Assembly: GCF_937958065.1 (NCBI RefSeq) | Contig: NZ_CALFXI010000074.1 | Location: forward strand, 1-64,000 | Direction of reading: 5' to 3' | Source: an uncultured Steroidobacter sp. | GTDB taxonomy: Bacteria; Pseudomonadota; Gammaproteobacteria; Steroidobacterales; Steroidobacteraceae | DNA length: 64,000 nt | In this document: piece after piece, positions 26,301 through 34,718 of the stretch | Numbering within the stretch: the stretch's first letter is position 1 | Layout of the letters: the number at the start of each line of letters is the position of its first letter | Position numbers and translations under genes: made by a program | The notes under the pieces: model-generated | Seen by the model: only the letters and a program-made list of their open reading frames with translations | The model's database searches: none | Told to the model about the DNA's origin: nothing

Positions 26301-26412
26301 GACGCAGCCTGCGGGCTCGACCGCACTCGATGGCACCATCAAACGTCCCCCAACTCACCATCATGTCCGGCCACTGCAACTCGCGACGCGGATCTCTTGT
26401 AGTAGTGGGGAT

Positions 26413-26440
26413 ATATACTTTCGAAACGCCTCGGAGGGAA
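26413..26440 (-). promoter_or_regulatory. 28-nt regulon element, copy 2 (upstream of the STN receptor)
   Basis: Minus-strand reading: TTCCCTCC, 6 nt, TTTCGAAA, GTATAT. It lies 113 nt upstream of the receptor start, in the gap after fecR. The spacing TTCC-to-GTATAT (22 nt) is identical in the copies at 28070 and 28181. Confidence 0.62.
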
Positions 26441-26454
26441 GTCGTGAACGACGC

Positions 26455-27435
26455 TCAGCCGCGAGGCGCCAGCTCGATCGCGTCACCTCGCTCCTGAACC
26501 TGCAGGGGAAACACGCTCTCGAACGCCTTCAATGCATCGCCGATGCGCGAGCTGAACACGGTGCCAGTGAAGGGCATGGCGCTCAAGCGGGCATCGCTGA
26601 TGATGATGCGCTTGTTGTGATATCGGCTCAGGTCCTGAGCGACGCTGCCGAGCGGCTCGTGCATGTACTTGAGCACACCCTTGCGCCAGGAGGCCACCTC
26701 CATAGCGTTGATCTGCGCGATCGTGACGGTGCGTGAATCACTGCTGTAAACGGCTTGTTGTCCCGCCAATAGCGCCGTGCGCGCACTTTTCTCCTCGCTA
26801 TCCAGCTGCACCTGCCCCTCGCTCACCGCGATCACGACCCGATCGTTGTTGCGCCTGACGTTGAAGGCGGTACCGACCGCGGTGATCTGCATGCCGCCCG
26901 CGTCGACCAGGAACGGGCGGCCGGGATCCTTCGCCACCAGGAAATACGCCTCGCCCACATCGACGCTGATGAAGCGTTGGCTGGCGGTGTAGCGCGTCGT
27001 GATGCGCGAGTCCGCGCCCAGCTCCACCCGAGAGCCATCGGGCAGCACGCTGCTTCCTGTGCCGGCGATGGGCGTCTCATAGCTTTGCAGCAGCTCGTCA
27101 TGAGCGGTCCGCACCAGTGCAAATGAGCCAATGCCGATTGCAATCAGTATCGCCGCCGCGAGCCCGAACCAGGTTCGACGACTCGGCTGGCGCGCGACCA
27201 CCCGCGGCGGGGACGCCGCAAGTTCGGCCATCGCTGCGGGCGTAGCTGGATTGGCCGCGTGCCAGACCAATTGTGCCGACTGGAACTCCTGCAGGTTGCG
27301 CGGATCCTCCTCACACCATTGCAGCCACGCAACCGCGAGCGCTTCATCGCCCGGTGCGTCGTGCAAACGGACCAGCCAGTCGGCGGCCGCCGCCATCCGG
27401 TCGAGGTCTGCAGTTGTGGGGGTCGAACCTGTCAT
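26455..27435 (-). CDS. FecR family anti-sigma regulator
   Basis: A 326-residue inner-membrane protein. The N-terminal cytoplasmic DUF4880-like region contains DWLVRLHDAPGDEALAVAWL, a transmembrane segment follows at about 90-110 (FGLAAAILIAIGIGSFALV), then the periplasmic FecR domain (VLPDGSRVELGADSRITTRY ... FLVDAGGMQITAVGTAFNVR) and an STN-like C-terminal region (YHNKRIIISDARLSAMPFTG). It relays the ligand-bound receptor signal to the sigma factor. The start at 27435 gives a 4-nt overlap with the sigma stop; the longer ORF is a shadow of the sigma gene. Confidence 0.94.
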   Translation of the reverse strand: MTGSTPTTADLDRMAAAADWLVRLHDAPGDEALAVAWLQWCEEDPRNLQEFQSAQLVWHAANPATPAAMAELAASPPRVVARQPSRRTWFGLAAAILIAIGIGSFALVRTAHDELLQSYETPIAGTGSSVLPDGSRVELGADSRITTRYTASQRFISVDVGEAYFLVAKDPGRPFLVDAGGMQITAVGTAFNVRRNNDRVVIAVSEGQVQLDSEEKSARTALLAGQQAVYSSDSRTVTIAQINAMEVASWRKGVLKYMHEPLGSVAQDLSRYHNKRIIISDARLSAMPFTGTVFSSRIGDALKAFESVFPLQVQERGDAIELAPRG

Positions 27436-28040
27436 CGCTTCAGGCGCTCCAGCGCCTCCTCTCTGCTTGCGCCTCTCAGACGCAGCTGGCAATACATCAA
27501 TGCACGGGTCAGGTGGTGCCGGACCATCCTCTCGGTCACTTTGAGCTCGGCCGCGATCTCGATCACGCTCATCCCTTGCACCCGGTGCAGGTAGAACGCG
27601 CGCTGAGCCGATGGGGTCAATTCTTCCAGACACCGGTTTACAAAACCAAGTTCCTCGGCTGCCAGTGTGCGACGCTCGGGATCATCCCGAACCGTCAGCT
27701 CTTCGAAGAGCTCGGCTTCGACCGCAGCCGCCGAGCGATACCGCACGCTGCGCTGTCGGAGCCGGTCCACCGCGAGGTTCGAGGCGATCCGAAACAAGTA
27801 CGCTCGCAGCAGACTGGTCGCACCCGGTCGATCCAGCTGCAACAGCCGCACGTACGATTCCTGCGCAATCTCCTTCGCGTCCTGCACCGACTTCAGCTGC
27901 AGTGTCAACAGGCTGACGAGCGCTTGGTTGTGCTCGCGAAACAGCCGATTGACGATCTCCGCCCGCGTGGCGCCGTCGTTGGCGTCATCGCTCGGGGGCT
28001 CAGGCACGAACGTGGGCTCTGGGGCGTACTCCGGTGGCAT
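27432..28040 (-). CDS. FecI-like ECF sigma factor
   Basis: A 202-residue sigma-70 family protein with region 2 (NRLFREHNQALVSLLTLQLK, EIAQESYVRLLQLD, LRAYLFRIASNLAVDRLRQR) and region 4 (LEELTPSAQRAFYLHRVQGM followed by SVIEIAAELKVTERMVRHHL). It has a proline-rich N-terminal extension of ~25 residues. Coupled to fecR by an ATGA overlap. Copies of the 28-nt element lie upstream on the same strand, 30 and 141 nt from the start, suggesting autoregulation. Confidence 0.94.
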   Translation of the reverse strand: MPPEYAPEPTFVPEPPSDDANDGATRAEIVNRLFREHNQALVSLLTLQLKSVQDAKEIAQESYVRLLQLDRPGATSLLRAYLFRIASNLAVDRLRQRSVRYRSAAAVEAELFEELTVRDDPERRTLAAEELGFVNRCLEELTPSAQRAFYLHRVQGMSVIEIAAELKVTERMVRHHLTRALMYCQLRLRGASREEALERLKR

Positions 28041-28069
28041 CGTAACCTTCTGGCTCGCTGGCCATGCCT

Positions 28070-28097
28070 ATATACGTTCGAGACCGGCCGGACGGAA
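28070..28097 (-). promoter_or_regulatory. 28-nt regulon element, copy 3 (upstream of the sigma gene)
   Basis: Minus-strand reading: TTCCGTCC, 6 nt, TCTCGAAC, GTATAT, ending 30 nt before the sigma-factor start codon, where a promoter -10 would be expected. On the plus strand the same segment leads into GGAAAC (28094-28099), 15 nt, CGTC (28115-28118), which alone would pass as a conventional ECF promoter towards the beta-lactamase-like gene. Confidence 0.62.
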
Positions 28098-28180
28098 ACC
28101 GGCCGAGCACTGTACGTCGCGACGAGCAGGCTGTCGCTCAGCGCTGCCTTGCCACCCGGCCGTTTGGCGCCCCCAGCCTC

Positions 28181-28208
28181 ATATACGAGCGAGGCGCGCT
28201 GGATGGAA
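28181..28208 (-). promoter_or_regulatory. 28-nt regulon element, copy 4
   Basis: Minus-strand reading: TTCCATCC, 6 nt, CCTCGCTC, GTATAT, with spacing identical to the copy 111 nt away. It lies between the divergent sigma and beta-lactamase-like genes and could serve either. Confidence 0.58.
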
Positions 28209-28285
28209 ACGGTCAACGCTGCTGTTGCGAATATCGCCGGTGTCGGCGACCATCAACGCAGTGCGTGGAAATTGGGGGATACGGA

Positions 28286-29323
28286 ATGCGATCGACCTGG
28301 GCGGTTACGCTGGCGCTGCTGTTGCAATTCCTCCATGTCGACGCGACCGCGCAATCGGCAAACTCGAATCTCTCCCGCCTGCTCGAAGCCGAGCTGTCGC
28401 GACTTCCCACCCGATCGGGCATCTACGTCAAGCATCTGGGCACGGGCGAGGCAGCGAGCGTGCGCGGCACCGATGAGTTCGAAAGCGCCAGCACCATCAA
28501 GCTCGCCACCATGGTGCTCGCCTACCGTCTGGCCGATGCGCGCAAGCTCGATCTGAATCAGCGCTACGTCATCAAACCAGCTGATTATCGCGGTGGATCC
28601 GGCATCTTCAGGTACCACGATCCCGGCATGAGCCCCACGCTCCGGGACCTCATTACTCAAATGGTCATCACCAGCGACAACACCGCTACCGACATCATGA
28701 TCGCCAAGGTCGGCGGCAAGGAGGCCGTCAACCGATTTCTGCGCGATGCCGGTTATCAGGTATTGCGCCAGAACAAGACCACGCTCGAGTTCTTCCAGAT
28801 GCGTTACGAAGCACTGGATCCCAAGTACAAAGCGCTGAAGCCCGAAGACATATTCGCGCTCGGCACCGACCTGCCATCGTTCCTCGAGCCGCGACGCGCG
28901 TTGATCCAAGAAGTGACGAAGCGCTCCGCCGAGAAAGACGCCGCTCAGCGCATGCGCTCCGCGTGGAACGACAAAGCGAACTGGTTCGGCTGGGCCACGC
29001 CTCAGGAGATGGGCCGGCTGCTCGAAAGCATCGAGCTCGGCACCGCGGCATCCAAGCAAAGCTGCGAAGAAATGAAACGCATCCTGCTCGCGCAACAATC
29101 CGGCGTCATCAAGCTTCCGCACTACCTGACGGTCCCGATCGCCCACAAAACCGGCGAGACCGGCACCGTCACCAACGACGTCGGCATGATCTACGCTCGG
29201 TCGGGCACCATCATCATTTCGTTCTACAACGTCGAACTGTCCGGCCCTCGCGCCGAAACAGAAGACGGCATGGGCCGCGTTGCGCGCACCGTGGTCGATT
29301 ATTTCGACGGTGTGCAGCGCTGA
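28286..29323 (+). CDS. class A beta-lactamase-related serine hydrolase
   Basis: A 345-residue periplasmic protein with signal peptide MRSTWAVTLALLLQFLHVDA. It shows the class A motifs SxxK (SASTIKLATM), SDN (VITSDNTATDIM) and KTG (AHKTGETGTV). The Omega-loop ExxLN that carries the deacylating Glu166 is not obvious; the region after SDN reads NKTTLEFFQMRYEALDPKYK. About 50 residues longer than typical class A enzymes. It may be a penicillin-interacting hydrolase rather than a true resistance enzyme. ATG 28286 has a GGGGGA ribosome site. Divergent from the fecI-like gene. Confidence 0.85.
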   Translation: MRSTWAVTLALLLQFLHVDATAQSANSNLSRLLEAELSRLPTRSGIYVKHLGTGEAASVRGTDEFESASTIKLATMVLAYRLADARKLDLNQRYVIKPADYRGGSGIFRYHDPGMSPTLRDLITQMVITSDNTATDIMIAKVGGKEAVNRFLRDAGYQVLRQNKTTLEFFQMRYEALDPKYKALKPEDIFALGTDLPSFLEPRRALIQEVTKRSAEKDAAQRMRSAWNDKANWFGWATPQEMGRLLESIELGTAASKQSCEEMKRILLAQQSGVIKLPHYLTVPIAHKTGETGTVTNDVGMIYARSGTIIISFYNVELSGPRAETEDGMGRVARTVVDYFDGVQR

Positions 29324-29490
29324 GGCCTGTCGATGAGTGGTCGCCTTCGCGTTAGCGACCATTGCGAGGACCAAGGGCAGAAGGCCACCTCCGAACCGAT
29401 TGGAATGTGACCTGTTGGACAGGCAGCGCCGATGAGCTGGCCAATTCGTTGCGTTCTGCGAAGAGCGATTGACGATGCTGGATCCGGCAT

Positions 29491-29516
29491 GAGGCAGTGG
29501 CCGCAGCCACTGCCTC
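29491..29516. terminator. strong hairpin between convergent genes
   Basis: A perfect 11-bp stem (GAGGCAGTGGC / GCCACTGCCTC) with loop CGCA, between the convergent beta-lactamase-like and hydrolase genes. A second weaker hairpin (TGGTCGC / GCGACCA) is at 29338-29361, just after the beta-lactamase stop. No T-run follows the strong hairpin, so its termination role is likely but unproven. Confidence 0.5.
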
Positions 29517-29535
29517 TGCCTTCCACCCGACGCCC

Positions 29536-30468
29536 TCAACGTTTGACGCTCCCATTCAGGAACTCCAGCATCGCGGTCGCAATCTCCCTGCCGTGGGTTT
29601 CGATTGCGAGGTGGCCCGTGTCGAGGAACCGCACCTCGGCCTTCGGGTTGTCGCGCTTGAAGGCTTCGGCGCCGTTCGGCGTGAAGAAGGGATCGTTCTT
29701 GCCCCAGATCGCCAACGTCGGCGGCTGGTAGCGACGGAAGAACTCGTGGAGCTGCTGGTACTGTTTGATGTTGTTGCCGTAGTCGAGCAGCAAATCCATC
29801 TGCGCCTCGACGCCGATGCGCTCGATTGCCGCCGACGCCAGCTGGTAGCCCTCCGGCGCAATCAGTGACCTGTCTTCGACTCCTTCGGTGTACTGCCACT
29901 TGATCATTTCCGGCGTATTGAAACGCCGCAGGGCCTCGCGATTTTCGGCAGTGGGCTCATTCCACGCTTTGCGCATGTCGGCCCAGCATGCGCTCAATCC
30001 TTCTTCATAGGCGTTGCCGTTCTGGCTCACGATGGCGCTGATCTTCTGAGGATGCTTGACCGCCAGCCGCCAACCCACCGGGGCGCCGTAGTCGAATACA
30101 TACATGGCGTAGCGATCCATGCCCTTGGCGACGGTGAACGCATCGATGACGGATGCCAGATTGTCGAACTTGTAACTGAACTCCACCCCGGGCAGGACGC
30201 TGGTCTGGCCGAAGCCGGGCAGGTCCGGAGCGATCACGTGATAGTCCTTGGCCAGTACCGGGATCAGCTCGCGGAACATGTATGAGGAAGCGGCAAATCC
30301 GTGCAGCAACAGGACTGCGGGAGCTTGTGACGGGCCGGCTTCGCGATAGAAGACGCTGACGCCCTGCACTTCCATGGTTCGGTAGTGAACTTGTACGGGA
30401 TTGTCGGCGGCCGCGGTGACGGCATTGCCGAGGGTGGCGGCTGCAAGAAGTAGATGTTTGGGACTCAT
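29536..30468 (-). CDS. exported alpha/beta hydrolase (epoxide hydrolase/dehalogenase type)
   Basis: A 310-residue alpha/beta-hydrolase with a probable signal peptide (MSPKHLLLAAATLGNAVTAA). Oxyanion motif LLHGFAASSY; nucleophile in YVFDYGAPVG, an Asp rather than Ser, as in epoxide hydrolases and haloalkane dehalogenases; catalytic His in LDTGHLAIE; cap domain at about 150-235. The aspartate nucleophile argues against an esterase. The natural substrate is unknown. Divergent from a CGNR regulator that probably controls it. Confidence 0.87.
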   Translation of the reverse strand: MSPKHLLLAAATLGNAVTAAADNPVQVHYRTMEVQGVSVFYREAGPSQAPAVLLLHGFAASSYMFRELIPVLAKDYHVIAPDLPGFGQTSVLPGVEFSYKFDNLASVIDAFTVAKGMDRYAMYVFDYGAPVGWRLAVKHPQKISAIVSQNGNAYEEGLSACWADMRKAWNEPTAENREALRRFNTPEMIKWQYTEGVEDRSLIAPEGYQLASAAIERIGVEAQMDLLLDYGNNIKQYQQLHEFFRRYQPPTLAIWGKNDPFFTPNGAEAFKRDNPKAEVRFLDTGHLAIETHGREIATAMLEFLNGSVKR

Positions 30469-30487
30469 GGCGATTCCTCGGGCCAGG

Positions 30488-30583
30488 GGTTATTGGATAA
30501 CCTATAAATCCATCATTTACCGGTTACTCGAAGCAAGTCTGCTCAGACCGTGGTAACCTGTCAAGGTGTTTTTTAGAGGTTAC
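30488..30583. promoter_or_regulatory. GGTTA/TAACC repeats in the divergent promoter
   Basis: The gap between the hydrolase and the CGNR regulator contains a perfect inverted repeat GGTTA-TTGGA-TAACC (30488-30502), a GGTTAC half-site at about 30522, and a spaced pair GTAACCT (30553-30559) / AGGTTAC (30577-30583) just before the regulator start. These are probable operator half-sites for the CGNR protein, by position only. Confidence 0.5.
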
Positions 30584-30586
30584 GAA

Positions 30587-31189
30587 ATGAGAAGCAGCAG
30601 AGCTCAGCGCAGCGGCAGCGCGCCCGAGGCGCCGATGGTGGGCGACCATCTGGCGATGGACCTTCTCAATACGGAGGCACGCAGGCACGGCGAGGTCGTC
30701 GACTACTGGAACACCGGTGAAGACGTGCTCCGATGGCTGGAGCGGCACGGTCTCGTCGCTCGCGCCAGGGATGGGGGCGTTGTGCCCGCAGACTTGCTAG
30801 TGCGCGCGAGGATGCTGCGGACGCAGGCTCGTGAGCTGATCGCCAAGCGCAAAGAGGAAAGGAACGGAGACATTCGACGCCTGAACGAATATTTGCACGC
30901 CCATGTCAGCGCGCCCCATCTGGAGCGCGATCGTGAGGGCAACTTCAAGTTGACTCGCATTTCGCGCGGCGATCCGATCGGGTCGTTGCTCGGGCCGGTC
31001 GCCGAAGCAGTGGCGCAGTTGCTGACAGAGGGCGATTTCACCCTGGTCAAGCAATGCGAGCACCCCGACTGTATCCTCTGGTTTTACGATCGCACGAAGT
31101 CGCACAAGCGTCGTTGGTGCAGCATGGCCCAATGCGGCAATCGCCACAAAGCGGCCGAGTTCAGAAAAAGAAGCAGCAGCGAGATTTAG
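30587..31189 (+). CDS. CGNR zinc-finger transcriptional regulator
   Basis: A 200-residue protein. The N-terminal ABATE-like region includes VGDHLAMDLLNTEARRHG; the C-terminal ~43 residues are the CGNR zinc finger: CEHPDC, WFYDRTKSHKRRWCSMAQCG, NRHKAAEFRKR, with four Cys positioned to bind zinc. The family are ligand-sensing DNA-binding proteins, often next to hydrolase or catabolic genes. ATG 30587 follows an AGAGG ribosome site; the GTG 21 nt upstream is less likely. Confidence 0.92.
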   Translation: MRSSRAQRSGSAPEAPMVGDHLAMDLLNTEARRHGEVVDYWNTGEDVLRWLERHGLVARARDGGVVPADLLVRARMLRTQARELIAKRKEERNGDIRRLNEYLHAHVSAPHLERDREGNFKLTRISRGDPIGSLLGPVAEAVAQLLTEGDFTLVKQCEHPDCILWFYDRTKSHKRRWCSMAQCGNRHKAAEFRKRSSSEI

Positions 31190-31228
31190 CCGGACCGTCT
31201 CGGACATAGCCGACAGAAACGATGCCCA

Positions 31229-31549
31229 TCAAATGCAGACCGAGGTCGTGACGACCGGGAACAGCGTCCACAACGTGGTAACGAGGCCGGCAGCCGCAAG
31301 AATCCGGCTCACAGTGCGTACGAAGAGCGAGCGCGACGCAAACCGGGGTGAGCCCAGGACGAAGACGAACGCGACCTGCACCGCGAGCGCCGCAATCCAT
31401 GCAGCTGTCAGGACGACACGAGCTGTAGCGACATCGAGACCAGCTGCGGCCCAGTGCTGCGAACAAGCGACCCCCTGCAGCCCGTAGACCGCACTGAAGC
31501 TAGCGAGCCACACCGTGAGCGGGAGCGAAATGCGAAGGATGTCGCTCAC
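31229..31549 (-). CDS. small membrane protein of the oxidase operon
   Basis: A 106-residue protein with three hydrophobic segments: LRISLPLTVWLASFSAVYGLQG (about 5-26), VVLTAAWIAALAVQVAFVFV (about 45-65) and ILAAAGLVTTLWTLFPVV (about 83-101). The start is GTG 31549, overlapping the stop of the fused oxidase subunit (GTGA); the long ATG-started version reads antisense-like sequence. Similar small proteins occur at the end of coxBAC-type operons and have no assigned role. Confidence 0.72.
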   Translation of the reverse strand: MSDILRISLPLTVWLASFSAVYGLQGVACSQHWAAAGLDVATARVVLTAAWIAALAVQVAFVFVLGSPRFASRSLFVRTVSRILAAAGLVTTLWTLFPVVTTSVCI

Positions 31550-34026
31550 GTGAATGCTCCCGGCAGCCACGCGGCCCCGAGGCCCAACAGTGCGACGACG
31601 GCTGCGTAGTCCGACCACAGCCCCACGATGTTTGCTTCGCCGATGCGACGGGACGAGAGGTAACCGGCAACAGCGCGCAGTGTAAGGAACATTGTCATGA
31701 GCACTGCGACGATCACGTGAAAGATCACGTAACCCGCTATCACCCAAAGCGTGGCGTCGAATGCGTGGGCATCGTGAACCGTCCGCGCCAACACCGTCCC
31801 AGCGGCCCCGCCAAGCGACACGAGGCCCGCGAAGTTCAAGAGCAGACCTGGCCAAGGCTTCTCATCGTGTCGAAGCGCGCGCTGAGCAAGGCGGATGCCG
31901 CCGAACGAAAGCGCCGCGCCGCCGAGCACCAATACCGGTCCCAGCAAGCCGGGTTTCAGATAAGCCGGCGGCGGCCAGTTCGGTGCCACCGTCCAAAGAA
32001 AAGCGTAGCCGAACAGAAGCGAGCCCATGAACACAACGTCGGCGAGCAGCAGGAACAGCGATCCCCACCAGCCGGGTGGCCGCTTCAACTCCGATGCAAG
32101 CGGCAGAACGAGCCCGTTCCCCACCGGCCGCGGATCCTGGTCCTCGCCACTTCCGAGGGTCCATGCCCACCAGGTCGCAATCACCGCCATGCCGACGAGA
32201 GACACCGGCACGAGCCAGTAGGCCTTGATCAGCATCCCGACGAACAGACCTCCAGTGACGGCGGCCATGATGATGGGAAGGACCGAATTCGTCGGGAAGA
32301 TGACCAGGCACCTCGGTCGCCCGCTCGAAATGTCCACTGCGAGATTTTCGCGCAGGCCATCGCGTGGCTCGCCGAGATATCCCTCGCCGCGCGCGATACG
32401 CGCCGGAAGCTCGGGATCGTCGTAGAGAGGATAGCGGCTGCGGATCTCGGGAAGCGATGCCATGTTGTAAGACGGCGATGGCGAGAGCGCTGCCCATTCC
32501 AGCGTGCCCGCCCGCCATGGATTGCGCCGGCTTCGGGTCGACACGGCCACATTCACCGCCACGTCGAGGAGCACGAGGGCGAACCCGATCGCCATGGCGA
32601 AGCCGCCGATCGAGGCGAGCAGGTTGATGAGCTCCCAGCCCGACCCGGCCTCGACAGTGTCGATTCGCCGCCTCATTCCCAGCAGGCCAGCCCAGTGCAG
32701 CAGCAGGAAGGTTCCGTGAAAACCGAGCACCACCAGCCAGAACGCCGTCTCGCCTGTCTTGAAGTAACGTTTGCGGCCGGTGAAATGCGGCAACCAGTAA
32801 TAGAGTCCGGCGAGCATCGGGAATACGAAACCGCCGACCAGCACATAGTGAAAGTGCGCGACGATGAAGTACGTGTCATGCGTCTGCCAGTTGAACGGAA
32901 CGATCGCCACCATGACACCGGTGAGGCCTCCGAGCACGAAGGTGGCGAAGAACGCAACGATCCACAGCATCGGCAGGTGCATCTCGGGACGGCCTTTCCA
33001 GAGCGTGCCGATCCAGGCAAAGATCTGGATCCCCGTGGGCACCGCCACTAGGGTCGAGGCGGCCGAGAAGAATGCCAGCCCCATATGAGGCAGGCCCGTC
33101 GTGAACATGTGGTGGACCCAGAGTCCGAAGCTCAGGATCCCGAGCGCCACCGTCGCGACCACGATCCAGCGATAGCCCAGCAGCGTGGTGCGCGCCATCA
33201 CCGGCAGCACAGTGGAGATCACCGCGGCACCGGGAAGGAAGATGATGTAGACCTCCGGGTGCGCGAAGATCCAGAAGAGATGTTGCCAGAGCAGGCTGTC
33301 GCCGCCCTGCGCAACCTGGAAGAAAGGCATGCCGAAGGCGCGCTCGAGCTCGAGAAGGATCGAGCCCAGGATCAACGGTGGAAAGGCCGTCAGGATCATC
33401 ACCGCCACTACCAGCATGTACCAGGCGAAAATCGGCAGCTTCTCGAGCGACATGCCTGGAGCGCGATACAGGAGCACCGTCGTGACGATCTCGACCGCCG
33501 CCGAGATCGCCGAAATCTCCACGAAAGTGATCCCGATGAGCCAGAAATCCGCGTTCACGCCCGGCGAGCCGAGCGTCGAAGCGAGCGGCGGGTACATGAA
33601 CCAGCCACTGTCCGGCGCGACTCCCGCGAGCAGCGCGAAGATCAGTATCGAGCCGCCGAAAACGTAACACCACAGGCCGAAGGCGCTGAGCCTCGGAAAA
33701 GCCATGTCGCGCGTGCCGAGCATTCTGGGCAGCACATGCATCGTGAGGCCCTCGAACAGCGGGATCGCGAACAGGAACATCATGATGGTCCCGTGCATCG
33801 TGAAGACCTGGTTGTAGACGTCGGGCCCCATGAAGGCCGAGTGCGGACTCGCGAGTTGCGAACGGATCAGCATCGCGAGGATGCCGCCGATCACGAAGTA
33901 CGCCGTCGCGACGAACATAAACATGAGTCCGATATCGTTGTTGTTTACTGTCGTCAGCTTGCCGCGCCAGCCCGGACGCGAAGACCAGATGCGCTCCAAC
34001 TCTCGGTGGCGGCGCAGAGCGTTCAT
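31546..34026 (-). CDS. ctaD: cytochrome c oxidase subunit I-III fusion
   Basis: An 826-residue haem-copper oxidase. The N-terminal ~530 residues are subunit I: NQVFTMHGTIMMFLFAIPLF (haem ligand His), AHPEVYIIFLP (CuB His, Glu and Tyr), LWVHHMFTTG (CuB His-His) and HDTYFIVAHFHYVL (both haem axial/proximal His). The C-terminal part (about 590-826) adds transmembrane helices of subunit III type (GWWGSLFLLLADVVFMGSLL). HPEVY with Glu indicates the A-type proton channel. Start ATG 34026 overlaps the subunit II stop (ATGA). Acts in the cytoplasmic membrane as terminal oxidase; donor is cytochrome c or a similar carrier. Confidence 0.95.
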   Translation of the reverse strand: MNALRRHRELERIWSSRPGWRGKLTTVNNNDIGLMFMFVATAYFVIGGILAMLIRSQLASPHSAFMGPDVYNQVFTMHGTIMMFLFAIPLFEGLTMHVLPRMLGTRDMAFPRLSAFGLWCYVFGGSILIFALLAGVAPDSGWFMYPPLASTLGSPGVNADFWLIGITFVEISAISAAVEIVTTVLLYRAPGMSLEKLPIFAWYMLVVAVMILTAFPPLILGSILLELERAFGMPFFQVAQGGDSLLWQHLFWIFAHPEVYIIFLPGAAVISTVLPVMARTTLLGYRWIVVATVALGILSFGLWVHHMFTTGLPHMGLAFFSAASTLVAVPTGIQIFAWIGTLWKGRPEMHLPMLWIVAFFATFVLGGLTGVMVAIVPFNWQTHDTYFIVAHFHYVLVGGFVFPMLAGLYYWLPHFTGRKRYFKTGETAFWLVVLGFHGTFLLLHWAGLLGMRRRIDTVEAGSGWELINLLASIGGFAMAIGFALVLLDVAVNVAVSTRSRRNPWRAGTLEWAALSPSPSYNMASLPEIRSRYPLYDDPELPARIARGEGYLGEPRDGLRENLAVDISSGRPRCLVIFPTNSVLPIIMAAVTGGLFVGMLIKAYWLVPVSLVGMAVIATWWAWTLGSGEDQDPRPVGNGLVLPLASELKRPPGWWGSLFLLLADVVFMGSLLFGYAFLWTVAPNWPPPAYLKPGLLGPVLVLGGAALSFGGIRLAQRALRHDEKPWPGLLLNFAGLVSLGGAAGTVLARTVHDAHAFDATLWVIAGYVIFHVIVAVLMTMFLTLRAVAGYLSSRRIGEANIVGLWSDYAAVVALLGLGAAWLPGAFT

Positions 34027-34706
34027 GGTGTCTCGCCGCGGAGGAATGCGTCCCAGCCCGCGTCGTCATGCGCTCGCACAATGAAGCGGTGCCCGGTGTA
34101 GCCGCGGCCGTTGAACTCGGCGCTCACGCCTGCGTAATCGCCGGGCGTGTCGGCCTCGATCCTCAGCACGTTGACGTGTCCTGGAATCGCGTCGAGTTTT
34201 CCCCCCAGTCGCGGCGCCCAGAAGCTGTGAATGACGTCGACGGTTGTGATCTGCACGTCCACCTGACGGCGAGCGGGAATGTGCAAAACGCCCAGCGTCG
34301 TGCGGCCGGGCGCGTCGTCGTAGGTGAAGCGCCATTGCCATCGCGCGCCCTCGGCCCTCACTGTGACGACATCGGGGCCCGGCCGCGGCAGCAGTCGCTC
34401 GCCGACATAGAGCCCGTAGCCGGTCAGGGCCGCCAGCACGATCAGCGAAAAAGCGAGACCGAAACCCTGGATCCAGATCCGTTCGCGCCGAGCGTCCGCC
34501 TCGGGTCCGGACGGCTGCTCGCCACGGCGGAAGGACAGCACGAGCAGCACGGTCACGAGCAGGAAGATTGCGGTCGCGCCGATGAGCATGACCCACCACA
34601 GCGTGGCGATGACTTCGGCAGCGCTCCCGGCGGGGTGGACGATCGAGAGAGATTCAGTGCAACCCGCCAGCACGACGGGCGTTAGGACTGCGAGAAGAGC
34701 GCGCAG
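34023..34706 (-). CDS. ctaC: cytochrome c oxidase subunit II
   Basis: About 227 residues. It has a lipoprotein-type signal (LRALLAVLTPVVLAGC), two transmembrane segments (WWVMLIGATAIFLLVTVLLV; GLAFSLIVLAALTGYGLYVG) and a cupredoxin domain: WQWRFTYDD, DVIHSFWAPRLGGKLDAIPG and SAEFNGRGYTGHRFIV. The classical CuA site C-x3-C is replaced: the loop reads SAEFNGRGYTGH with no cysteines, so CuA is probably absent, as in quinol oxidases. The start is uncertain: no ATG/GTG lies between the lipobox and an ATG at 34832 inside the divergent gene. CTG at 34706 gives a plausible signal. Confidence 0.85.
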   Translation of the reverse strand: MRALLAVLTPVVLAGCTESLSIVHPAGSAAEVIATLWWVMLIGATAIFLLVTVLLVLSFRRGEQPSGPEADARRERIWIQGFGLAFSLIVLAALTGYGLYVGERLLPRPGPDVVTVRAEGARWQWRFTYDDAPGRTTLGVLHIPARRQVDVQITTVDVIHSFWAPRLGGKLDAIPGHVNVLRIEADTPGDYAGVSAEFNGRGYTGHRFIVRAHDDAGWDAFLRGETP

Positions 34707-34718
34707 GAGATCCGAGCG

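Noticed and set aside
28253..29899. 548-codon minus-strand ORF across the beta-lactamase-like gene
   Set aside because: It runs antisense through the beta-lactamase motifs and out of frame into the hydrolase gene.
31717..33051. 444-codon plus-strand ORF opposite the oxidase gene
   Set aside because: Antisense shadow of the transmembrane subunit I-III gene; extremely His/Arg/Glu-rich.
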